NCBI GenBank assembly: GCA_029881615.1
Contig: JAOUMF010000211.1
Coordinates: forward strand, 1-5,077
DNA length: 5,077 bases
Source: Alphaproteobacteria bacterium
GTDB taxonomy: Bacteria > Pseudomonadota > Alphaproteobacteria > UBA8366 > JADFVY01
Direction: 5' to 3'
Positions 1 through 5,077 of the stretch are shown here, one piece after another. How positions within the stretch are numbered: position 1 is the stretch's first letter; each line of letters starts with the position of its first letter. A program made the translations under genes and the position numbers. Under the pieces are notes generated by a model, which had not been told where the DNA came from, made no database searches, and was given only the letters and a program-made list of their open reading frames with translations.

Positions 1-333
1 CGAAATCGTAAGTGCGAAAAGAGCCGTGCGGGTGGGCATGAACGATAGCGGTTCGGTAAGCCGCTGAAAGCCGAGATCCGATTCTCCGCGCCGAATTTCA
101 ATCAGCTTGTAAACAACAAAGGCCAGTATCAATAGAATCAGCACGGTGCCGATGAAGAAGGCGCTGACCTGCGCGGTCCAGGAAATATATCTTTCCGGCG
201 GATTCCATGGCCAGTTTACGATCGTATAGAAATAATAGAGCGTGAAGATCACCGCGGCTGCCGGTATCACCAGCTCGGCGCCGACATGTTTTTTTTCGGG
301 CTTGTCCGTATTCATTTTCGTTCCGTTGGTCAT
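1..333 (-). CDS. TctB-like small membrane subunit of a tripartite tricarboxylate transporter (partial, 3' end off the left edge)
   Basis: The reading frame is open from an ATG at 333 to the window edge, giving 111 residues with no stop. The protein begins with a short charged, Lys-rich tail. A membrane segment follows at about residues 19-40 (AELVIPAAAVIFTLYYFYTI), then a short loop with WPWNPP, a second membrane segment at about 56-80 (FIGTVLILLILAFVVY), a basic cytoplasmic-looking stretch (IEIRRGESDLGF), and the start of a third hydrophobic segment at the edge. This matches the small TctB subunit of TTT carriers, which usually has four membrane helices and about 150-170 residues. Its position just after a TctC-type binding protein on the same strand supports the call. 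In TTT systems TctB works with the large TctA permease in the inner membrane. TctA is not in view. The ATG at 333 has a weak ACAGG 7 bases upstream. An in-frame ATG at 315 is a possible alternative, preceded by GGAA. Confidence 0.78.
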   Translation of the reverse strand, partial: MTNGTKMNTDKPEKKHVGAELVIPAAAVIFTLYYFYTIVNWPWNPPERYISWTAQVSAFFIGTVLILLILAFVVYKLIEIRRGESDLGFQRLTEPLSFMPTRTALFALTIS

Positions 334-398
334 TTGGCAACCTGTCCCAGACCGCTGCAGCGGCGCAGGAGGGCGTGAAATGAGGGGAAATAGAAAGT

Positions 399-430
399 CG
401 CCAGCCGGAACAGAAACTGTCCGGCTGGCG
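399..430 (-). terminator. Intercistronic hairpin between the TctC-type and TctB-like genes (attenuator or mRNA-stabilising stem)
   Basis: The arms at 399-413 and 417-430 pair as a 10-bp GC-rich stem, one bulged A, and 4 more pairs, closed by a 3-base AAA loop on the plus strand (TTT on the transcribed minus strand). On the minus-strand transcript the stem is followed by ACTTTCTATTTCCCC, which is U-rich but broken. It may therefore be a partial rho-independent terminator or a processing and stability element rather than a full stop. It lies in the 121-base gap 24 bases after the binding-protein stop codon. Hairpins in this position in other binding-protein-dependent transport operons let the binding protein be made in excess over the membrane subunits. 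The structure is seen directly. The role is inferred. Confidence 0.6.
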
Positions 431-454
431 GGAATCGGGTCATGAGGGGCTGGT

Positions 455-1468
455 TCAGCCCTTGCCGGTCAGCAGGTCTTTATATTCCCGGCCGATTTCC
501 ATCATGTCCTTGGCATATGCCGCGCATTCCGCGGGGTTGCCATAACCGATAAGTTCCCAAGGGGCGCCTGTCTTTTCCACCGCGGTCTTGTAATCCGGGT
601 CATCGAAGACCTTCAGCAGCGTATCGGTCAGCATCTTGTACCGGTCGGGATGCTTGTCGATCGCTTCCTTCTTGATGCCGAAGCCGCGCGCGCCCGCAAC
701 GAGGTTCGGCAGATTTGTGCCGAAATGGGCGTTGACTGTCGGCGCGTTATCCGATTTCTCGGGGATCGGGTTCTTGTGGGTGAAGGCCAGCACGATCTTG
801 AAGTTCTTGGGCCGGTTGGCAATGCCACCCGCCGGCAGAGCGCCGAAATCCATTTCGCCGGTTTCGACACCCGCGCGGGTGTTCTTGCCGCCGCTCAAGG
901 GGATCGGGTTGAAGCTGGCCCCGGTATGGCGGCCCAGCGCCAGGACACCCAGCGTCGCCGGATGGGCCAGGCGGCTGACGCCGACATTCAGCGTCCGCTT
1001 CTTCCCCTCGGCGACGATGTCGTCGATGGTCTGCAGCTTGCTGTCGCGTTTGACGAACACGATGCCCGGATCCTCGTCGACCCGCGCGAAATACAGGAAG
1101 TCGTCAAGATTGAAGGTAGGCGCCTCAACGACCCAGTTCAGCACTTCCGGCCCCAGATTGCCGAAGATCAGTTCATGGCAATCGGCCTTGGCCAGGCCCA
1201 TGTATTTTTCATAGGCGACGCGGCCGGCGCCGCCGGGATAATAGGCGCCCTCGAAATTGGTTTTCAGATATTTTTTCCATACATCGGCAAAGGCGCGAAG
1301 ATTCCTGTCCGCGCCGCCGCCTTCGCGGGTCGGCACGTAGACCTGTATGTTGCGTTCGGGAAAGCTGGCGCCCAAGGCAGAACCAAACGGCAAGGCCACC
1401 GCCGCGCCAGCCGCCAGGGAACCCTTGAGAAAGGCACGACGGTTCGTCGGCCAGAATAATTCAGTCAT
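455..1468 (-). CDS. TctC-family (Bug-type) periplasmic solute-binding protein of a TTT transporter, Tat signal
   Basis: This 337-residue protein captures a solute in the periplasm and delivers it to the TctA/TctB membrane complex. Family substrates are typically carboxylates, but the ligand here cannot be read from sequence. The N-terminus has a twin-arginine signal (TNRRAFLKG, residues 8-16), a hydrophobic Ala/Gly/Leu stretch, and a likely cleavage after A34 in ALGA-S. The mature part starts with FPERNIQVYVP, the usual opening of TctC proteins. The family's ligand loops can be placed at 45-58 (VPTREGGGADRNLR, normally closer to VPFPPGGGTD), 77-87 (YYPGGAGRVAY) and 191-209 (LSGGKNTRAG to MDFG). 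The first loop is more charged than usual. The start at 1468 is chosen because GGGAG lies 7 bases upstream and the signal peptide begins normally there. The same frame is open to an ATG at 1525, but that would put 19 polar residues before the Tat motif. It is the first gene of the operon, followed by the TctB-like gene. Confidence 0.9.
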   Translation of the reverse strand: MTELFWPTNRRAFLKGSLAAGAAVALPFGSALGASFPERNIQVYVPTREGGGADRNLRAFADVWKKYLKTNFEGAYYPGGAGRVAYEKYMGLAKADCHELIFGNLGPEVLNWVVEAPTFNLDDFLYFARVDEDPGIVFVKRDSKLQTIDDIVAEGKKRTLNVGVSRLAHPATLGVLALGRHTGASFNPIPLSGGKNTRAGVETGEMDFGALPAGGIANRPKNFKIVLAFTHKNPIPEKSDNAPTVNAHFGTNLPNLVAGARGFGIKKEAIDKHPDRYKMLTDTLLKVFDDPDYKTAVEKTGAPWELIGYGNPAECAAYAKDMMEIGREYKDLLTGKG

Positions 1469-1475
1469 GACGTTA

Positions 1476-1480
1476 CTCCC
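1476..1480 (-). promoter_or_regulatory. Ribosome binding site that sets the start of the TctC-type gene
   Basis: GGGAG on the minus strand sits 7 bases before the ATG at 1468. This is good Shine-Dalgarno spacing and favours 1468 over the in-frame ATG at 1525. Confidence 0.7.
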
Positions 1481-1541
1481 TTGTTCTATTGGTATTCCAT
1501 TCGGTTCGCGATTCACCTGGAACATCCTGTTTTAGGCGCGC

Positions 1542-1571
1542 AGTATCACGCCGTCCGGGCCGGCTTGTCAA
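1542..1571 (-). promoter_or_regulatory. Candidate sigma70-type promoter of the TTT operon
   Basis: On the minus strand a perfect -35 hexamer TTGACA (1571-1566) is followed after 18 bases by GATACT (1547-1542), which matches TATAAT at four of six positions. Initiation near 1535 would give a leader of about 65-70 bases before the ATG at 1468. The spacer is very GC-rich and the -10 is weak, which suggests dependence on an activator. The region downstream of the protease stop is otherwise non-coding, so a promoter is expected here. Confidence 0.5.
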
Positions 1572-1573
1572 TA

Positions 1574-1589
1574 CAACCATTTGCAACCA
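1574..1589. repeat. Direct repeat CAACCA x2, 10 bp apart, just upstream of the candidate -35
   Basis: CAACCA occurs at 1574-1579 and 1584-1589, exactly one helical turn apart, with its near edge 3 bases upstream of the TTGACA box. This geometry suits a regulator binding one face of the helix beside RNA polymerase. The motif is short and could be chance. Confidence 0.3.
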
Positions 1590-1614
1590 AAGGAGAAATT
1601 GGTGCGGGGCAAGG

Positions 1615-2640
1615 CTATCCGTCAAGCTTGCACTCAATGAACACGGTGAACCTTTGGGCCATCGCCGCTACGTCGGCGATCGATTGCGCCGTCCCGGAAT
1701 CCGCTTCCATGTAGGCCACGTTATTTACATCAAGGAATGTCTTTGTGAATGCGCCCTTGATGGCAAAGTTCACGTTTTGCGGGATGTCTCCAGTCGCCGC
1801 CGCCGCCGACAAGGTGTTAAGCTTTGATACGACCACGCCGAGGACATTTCCCGAACGATCGAGCAACGGTCCGCCGCTATTGCCTTGCTGGACCGGTGCA
1901 CTGATCTGGTACCGTCCGACATCGTTCCCTATTCCCGCTAATGCCGAGACATTACCCGTGGTCAGGTTCCCGCTGCTGGCTAACGCCCCGCTGAGCGGAT
2001 AGCCGAATACGACCACTTCCTCTCCAAGCCTGGTGACCTTCGCCCGGTCGAAACGTGCATAGGGGCGTGCCGTTGTCCCTGAAACGCGCAGAACGGCAAG
2101 GTCTGTCGCGACATCCGCCACCTGTACCACAGCCGCGCCGACACTGCGCACCATGATGGATTTGCAGCCGTCCACAACGTGGGCGTTGGTAAGAATAGCG
2201 CCCTGCGGGTTTATGAAAAAGCCGGTTCCCGACGCCACGCCACTGCGTTCTGGTTTGTTTGAGCCATTGGGACGGCGAAGGCTTTCCGGTGCGTCGCTCC
2301 AGGTCAATTGCTTGAATGCGAAAACGCATGGTCCGATCGCTACGCTACGTGAATAATTTGTAATCCCATAAATTTTCCCTTGACGAACCCAGTACACTAC
2401 ATACGCGTCGCTGGCTAAGCCGGTGCTGCAATATTGCAGCACTTCACCCTCTTGTTCCCCTCGACGGTATTCGGGCTTGCCTACAGTCCGAAGGAGTTTT
2501 GATAAACCGTCGCCAACCCGCATCCGGTCGTGACCTGGAACAATGCCGCTGTCGGCAGCACAACCGGCCAGTATAACGATGACCCATGCGGCAAAACATG
2601 CGCGTATAATCGTAGGCGCTGTGAGTGTTTTCAACGGCAT
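1615..2640 (-). CDS. Lipoprotein with a BamE/SmpA-like N-terminal domain and a trypsin-like (S1-family) serine protease domain
   Basis: The protein is 341 residues from the ATG at 2640. Residues 1-27 are a lipoprotein signal with lipobox LAGC, the lipidated Cys being C27. The residues after it (A28, A29, D30) do not look like an inner-membrane retention signal, so it may sit in the outer membrane facing the periplasm. Residues about 39-112 (MRVGDGLSKLLRTVGKPE, then a beta-rich stretch VVYWVRQGKIYGI) resemble the small BamE/SmpA fold, with C71 and C105 as a possible disulfide. A polar linker (about 113-134) leads to the protease domain (about 135-303). Its full triad is visible: H154 in TNAHVVDGC, D180 in ATDLAVL, and S255 in QGNSGGPLL. 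No PDZ domain follows, only a tail of about 38 residues, so this is not a standard DegP/HtrA. The substrate is unknown; quality control or processing of envelope proteins is an inference. A TTG at 2634 is an alternative start with better Shine-Dalgarno spacing. The codon use looks less GC-biased than rimO. Confidence 0.88.
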   Translation of the reverse strand: MPLKTLTAPTIIRACFAAWVIVILAGCAADSGIVPGHDRMRVGDGLSKLLRTVGKPEYRRGEQEGEVLQYCSTGLASDAYVVYWVRQGKIYGITNYSRSVAIGPCVFAFKQLTWSDAPESLRRPNGSNKPERSGVASGTGFFINPQGAILTNAHVVDGCKSIMVRSVGAAVVQVADVATDLAVLRVSGTTARPYARFDRAKVTRLGEEVVVFGYPLSGALASSGNLTTGNVSALAGIGNDVGRYQISAPVQQGNSGGPLLDRSGNVLGVVVSKLNTLSAAAATGDIPQNVNFAIKGAFTKTFLDVNNVAYMEADSGTAQSIADVAAMAQRFTVFIECKLDG

Positions 2641-2645
2641 CTCCC
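2641..2645 (-). promoter_or_regulatory. Shine-Dalgarno site with spacing that favours a TTG start for the protease gene
   Basis: GGGAG on the minus strand touches the ATG at 2640 with no gap, which is too close for normal initiation. It lies 6 bases before an in-frame TTG at 2634-2632, the third codon. Starting there would give MKTLTAPTIIRACF, a typical lipoprotein signal beginning. The ATG coordinate is kept for the CDS, but TTG may be the true start. Confidence 0.45.
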
Positions 2646-2664
2646 ATAAATATTTGTATCCGGG

Positions 2665-2694
2665 ATTCTAGCATTAGTTTTATCGCTCGTTCAA
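2665..2694 (-). promoter_or_regulatory. Extended -10 promoter of the protease lipoprotein gene
   Basis: On the minus strand TTGAAC (2694-2689) is followed after 18 bases by TAGAAT (2670-2665), five of six matches to TATAAT, and is preceded by TGC, an extended -10 element. Transcription would start near 2658, leaving a short leader of about 18 bases that contains the GGGAG site. The surrounding sequence is locally AT-rich, unlike the rest of the window. Confidence 0.6.
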
Positions 2695-2757
2695 TTGCGA
2701 GGTAAAAGAGATTCAACTCAAAGGTGATCTAGCTTCGCCCTCAACTTGAAGCGCAAT

Positions 2758-2767
2758 GCAATATTGC
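2758..2767. repeat. Perfect 10-bp palindrome GCAATATTGC upstream of rimO
   Basis: GCAATATTGC is a perfect inverted repeat in the divergent intergenic region. It lies 37 bases before the chosen rimO start and overlaps the upstream edge of the candidate rimO -35. It could be an operator for a dimeric regulator. It is short, so chance is possible. Confidence 0.3.
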
Positions 2768-2796
2768 TGGCACCACCCCCACATCTGCCCTATATC
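2767..2796 (+). promoter_or_regulatory. Weak candidate promoter for rimO, possibly giving a leaderless mRNA
   Basis: CTGGCA (2767-2772, four of six to TTGACA) is followed after 18 bases by TATATC (2791-2796, four of six to TATAAT). Initiation 7-8 bases further on falls at 2803-2804, the A of the rimO ATG. No Shine-Dalgarno sequence is visible before that ATG, which fits a leaderless transcript. Both boxes are imperfect. Confidence 0.3.
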
Positions 2797-2803
2797 ACGC
2801 GCC

Positions 2804-4129
2804 ATGCAGAACACATCCCCCAAAGTCGGCATCGTCAGCCTGGGCTGCGCCAAGGCGCTGGTCGATTCCGAACGCATCGTAACGCGCCTCACCGCCGAGG
2901 GTTACGAGATCACCGGCTCCTACGAGGGCGCCGACGTCGTCATCGTCAATACTTGCGGCTTCCTCGACAGCGCCCGGGCCGAGAGCTTCGAGGCCATCGG
3001 CGAGGCCATGGCGCGCAATGGCCGCGTCATCGTCACCGGCTGCATGGGGGTGGATGAATTCGGCATCCGCGACGCCCACCCCAACGTGCTGGCGGTCACT
3101 GGGCCGCACCAGTACGAGGCGGTGGTCCATGCGGTGCATGAGGCCGTGCCGCCCGCGCATGACCCGTTCCTGGACCTGGTGCCGCCGGAAGGGCTGCACC
3201 TGACGCCGCGTCATTACGCCTTTCTGAAAATCTCCGAGGGCTGCAACAATAAATGCAGTTTCTGTATCATCCCCGATCTGCGCGGCAAGCTGGACAGCCG
3301 CCCGGCGGGCGACGTGCTGGGCGAGGCCGAACGGCTGGTCTCCGCCGGCGTCAAGGAACTGCTGGTGATCAGCCAGGACACCAGCGCCTATGGGCTGGAC
3401 CTGAAATATGCGAAGAGCGAATGGCGCGGCCAGCCGGTCGCCGCGCGTTTCCTGGACCTCGCCACCGCGCTGGGCGAACTGGGCGCCTGGGTCAGGATGC
3501 ATTACGTGTACCCGTACCCGCATGTGGACGACGTCATCCCGCTGATGGCCGAGGGCAAGATCCTGCCCTATCTCGACATTCCGTTTCAGCATGCGCACCC
3601 TGACGTGCTGCGCGCCATGAAGCGCCCGGCCGATCAGGCGAAAGTTCTGGACCGTATCGCCAAATGGCGTGAGATCTGCCCCGACCTTGCCATCCGCTCC
3701 ACCTTCATCGTCGGCTTCCCCGGCGAGACCGAGGAACAGTTTGAATATCTGCTGGACTGGATGGAAGAGGCGCAAATCGACCGCGCCGGCGCCTTCAAAT
3801 ATGAGAACGTGGCCGGCGCGCCCTCCCGGGATCTGCCGGATCAGGTGCCCGAGGAGGTCAAGGAACAGCGCTGGCAACGCCTGATGGAAACCCAGATGGC
3901 GATCAGTCAGGAGCGTCTCGCCACCAGGATTGGCCGTATCATCGAAGTCATCGTCGACGAGGTCGACGACGAAGGCGCGGTGGCCCGCAGCAAATGGGAT
4001 GCCCCGGAAGTAGACGGCTGCGTCTTCATCGACAGCGAGGACGCCACGAAGCTGCAACCCGGCGACATCGTCCGCGTGGAAATCGACGAGGCCGACGAGA
4101 CCGATTTGTGGGGGACGCTGGTGGGGTGA
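2804..4129 (+). CDS. rimO: Ribosomal protein S12 methylthiotransferase RimO
   Basis: RimO is a cytosolic radical-SAM enzyme with two 4Fe-4S clusters. It adds a methylthio group to the beta-carbon of a conserved aspartate of ribosomal protein S12 (Asp88/89 in E. coli numbering). The protein has 441 residues, the same as E. coli RimO as I recall it, and is similar along its whole length. The N-terminal methylthiotransferase domain (about 7-110) has the three cluster cysteines C15 (SLGC), C51 (VNTCGF) and C80 (VTGC). The radical-SAM core has CNNKCSFC, giving C147, C151 and C154, followed by [37 protein letters not shown] and [13 protein letters not shown]. The C-terminal TRAM domain (about 372-438) ends in DETDLWG. 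The RimO-typical motifs rule out MiaB. An in-frame ATG at 2756 would add 16 residues absent from the family, so 2804 is preferred. There is no clear ribosome binding site at either start. The gene stands alone, divergent from the protease and convergent with the right-hand gene. Confidence 0.97.
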   Translation: MQNTSPKVGIVSLGCAKALVDSERIVTRLTAEGYEITGSYEGADVVIVNTCGFLDSARAESFEAIGEAMARNGRVIVTGCMGVDEFGIRDAHPNVLAVTGPHQYEAVVHAVHEAVPPAHDPFLDLVPPEGLHLTPRHYAFLKISEGCNNKCSFCIIPDLRGKLDSRPAGDVLGEAERLVSAGVKELLVISQDTSAYGLDLKYAKSEWRGQPVAARFLDLATALGELGAWVRMHYVYPYPHVDDVIPLMAEGKILPYLDIPFQHAHPDVLRAMKRPADQAKVLDRIAKWREICPDLAIRSTFIVGFPGETEEQFEYLLDWMEEAQIDRAGAFKYENVAGAPSRDLPDQVPEEVKEQRWQRLMETQMAISQERLATRIGRIIEVIVDEVDDEGAVARSKWDAPEVDGCVFIDSEDATKLQPGDIVRVEIDEADETDLWGTLVG

Positions 4130-4142
4130 GGGCGCGTCCCCC
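4110..4142. terminator. Hairpin over the rimO stop codon, between convergent genes
   Basis: GGGGGACGC (4110-4118) and GCGTCCCCC (4134-4142) form a perfect 9-bp GC stem with a 15-base loop. The loop contains the rimO TGA at 4127-4129. The right arm ends 6 bases before the stop codon of the opposing gene. There is no U-run on either side, so it is not a classical intrinsic terminator. It may act as a shared, Rho-assisted or 3'-end-protecting structure. Confidence 0.35.
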
Positions 4143-4148
4143 CTTGGA

Positions 4149-5077
4149 TTACGGCTTCGAGTTGCCGCCGCCGCCATTGTTGGGCGTGCAATTTCCGTTG
4201 CAGGCGGAACCGATCGTCCGATATGCCGAACAGAGCGATTCGAAGGCGTCCCGGTATTCGCCCGCCGTACGCTGCGTGTCGGCGGTCAACAGCCAAAATT
4301 CCGAAAGGCTCACTTCGAGAAAGTCTTCTCGCGCGGCATCGATCCTGGTCTGCACCAGATTGTATATGTCGTCGCGGCTGCCGGGCATCACGACATTGAC
4401 GAGTTGGATGCACTGCGCGACCTGCATCTCGATTTCACTATTCTTCTTCCGGCAGATATCGAGGTTGGCCTGGAACGTCTGGACCTCCTTCTCCACCACG
4501 TCGAAGACAAGCAGCACGAGTTTCAATTGAATCTTCAGGGGGTTCGGGACCACCGATTCGTTCCCCTCACCCACGAGAGTGCCTCCTATCGTCTCGTGGG
4601 TCAGAGCTTCCGTAAGACCCAGACCCTGTCTGATATAAAAAACGAAGAATTTCAGCCTGTTCATTCGAACCGGATCGATCTCTCTCTCGATTGCCCACGC
4701 CTTCCTTTCGCAAAACCGCTGCGTCGGTGTTTTCGGTAACAGTGCGAACGCGTTGACCGAATTCGTTCCGACTGGCGCGCTATTCAAGGACGCAGGCGCC
4801 AACGCGTCCAGGGAGAAGACATCGGGATCGCCGATTTCATCATAGATGTCCTGTAGTGCGGAGGGTAGCGACTGCCAATTCGGAAGCCGACGCATAGTCT
4901 GGTGTATTCCGAACAGCATGATCGGAGGGACGTTTTTGATGACGGAAATCGCGCGGGAGCCGTCGCCCATTCCAAGCCTCGTCATTATCGGAAAATTGTC
5001 CCGCAATGTCCCAAGATCGCCGAAGAAATAGATAAGATCTCTCCGGAAATTGCCGCACGGGGTCCCCGCACCGCACC
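4149..5077 (-). CDS. Unrecognised cysteine-containing protein with Gly/Asn-rich C-terminus (partial, 5' end off the right edge)
   Basis: The frame is open from the right edge to a TAA at 4149, showing 308 C-terminal residues; the start lies outside the window. A TTG at 5006 could be taken as a start, but the frame continues upstream without a stop in protein-like sequence (CGNFRRDLIYFFGDLG), so a longer protein is likely. I do not recognise the family. Numbering from the first residue in view, 1-70 is mixed and includes a hydrophobic patch (VPPIMLFGI), and about 75-110 is loop-rich (DPDVFSLDALAPASLNSAP). Residues 180-290 look mainly helical, with amphipathic, coiled-coil-like segments (EKEVQTFQANLDICRKKNSE). 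Eight cysteines occur (1, 7, 122, 208, 222, 282, 292, 296), and the end is CNGNCTPNN followed by GGGGNSKP. Paired cysteines could mean an exported, disulfide-bonded protein, but no signal is in view. It converges on rimO with a 19-base gap. Confidence 0.65.
   Translation of the reverse strand, partial: CGAGTPCGNFRRDLIYFFGDLGTLRDNFPIMTRLGMGDGSRAISVIKNVPPIMLFGIHQTMRRLPNWQSLPSALQDIYDEIGDPDVFSLDALAPASLNSAPVGTNSVNAFALLPKTPTQRFCERKAWAIEREIDPVRMNRLKFFVFYIRQGLGLTEALTHETIGGTLVGEGNESVVPNPLKIQLKLVLLVFDVVEKEVQTFQANLDICRKKNSEIEMQVAQCIQLVNVVMPGSRDDIYNLVQTRIDAAREDFLEVSLSEFWLLTADTQRTAGEYRDAFESLCSAYRTIGSACNGNCTPNNGGGGNSKP

Noticed and set aside
98..340. 80-residue frame on the minus strand opening with TTG at 340
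   Set aside because: It is out of frame with the membrane protein starting at 333, has Arg-rich composition with no hydrophobic segments, and is a shadow of the TctB-like gene.
650..1459. Long plus-strand open frame (269 codons) opposite the TctC-type gene
   Set aside because: The opposite strand encodes a clear TctC protein with a Tat signal and family loops. The plus-strand product has no recognisable motif and reflects high-GC antisense openness.
1469..1525. N-terminal extension of the TctC-type protein to the ATG at 1525
   Set aside because: It would place 19 polar residues ahead of the Tat signal. The ATG at 1468 has a well-spaced GGGAG, and 1525 overlaps the expected 5' leader.
1952..2329. 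125-residue minus-strand frame inside the protease gene
   Set aside because: It overlaps the protease domain, including the His and Asp motifs, in another frame and is Arg-rich without motifs.
2768..2790. TGGCAC as a possible sigma54 -24 element before rimO
   Set aside because: No GC/TTGC -12 element follows at the required spacing.
2756..2803. Upstream in-frame ATG for rimO
   Set aside because: It adds 16 His/Pro/Cys-containing residues not seen in RimO proteins, has no ribosome binding site, and begins inside the likely control region.
2795..4177. 460-codon antisense open frame covering rimO
   Set aside because: RimO is unmistakable on the plus strand with all six cluster cysteines. The antisense product is a composition artefact.
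5058..5068. CGGGG-T-CCCCG palindrome near the right edge
   Set aside because: It lies within the open frame of the right-hand gene and is short; simple GC-rich coding sequence explains it.

Overview
The window is high-GC bacterial DNA with a strong G/C preference at third codon positions, most pronounced in rimO. Together with the style of the transporter genes this suggests an alphaproteobacterium, perhaps Rhodospirillales-like. That placement is an inference from protein character and base composition. There is no rRNA or other marker to confirm it.

Layout, left to right. (1) 1-1468, minus strand: the start of a tripartite tricarboxylate transporter (TTT) operon. A Tat-exported TctC-type solute-binding protein (455-1468) is followed by a small TctB-like membrane subunit (1-333, cut by the left edge). 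A strong hairpin lies between them at 399-430. The large TctA permease would be expected beyond the left edge. (2) 1469-1614: a 146-base upstream region with a sigma70-like promoter candidate and a helically phased direct repeat. (3) 1615-2640, minus strand: a lipoprotein carrying a trypsin-like serine protease domain with an intact His/Asp/Ser triad behind a small domain that looks BamE/SmpA-like. (4) 2641-2803: the divergent intergenic region, with a good extended -10 promoter for the protease and a weaker, possibly leaderless, promoter for rimO. (5) 2804-4129, plus strand: a full-length rimO, the radical-SAM methylthiotransferase that modifies ribosomal protein S12. (6) 4149-5077, minus strand: the C-terminal part of an unrecognised, cysteine-containing protein that converges on rimO and runs off the right edge. 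A hairpin spans the rimO stop codon between the two convergent genes.

The TTT genes form one functional unit for uptake of a small, probably carboxylated, solute. The protease lipoprotein, rimO and the unknown protein show no clear functional link with them or with each other. I saw no RNA genes, mobile elements, CRISPR arrays or long repeats, and no gene-free stretch over about 165 bases. I did not find a convincing new multi-gene system. The points most worth following up are the protease lipoprotein architecture, the intercistronic hairpin and the unrecognised C-terminal gene.
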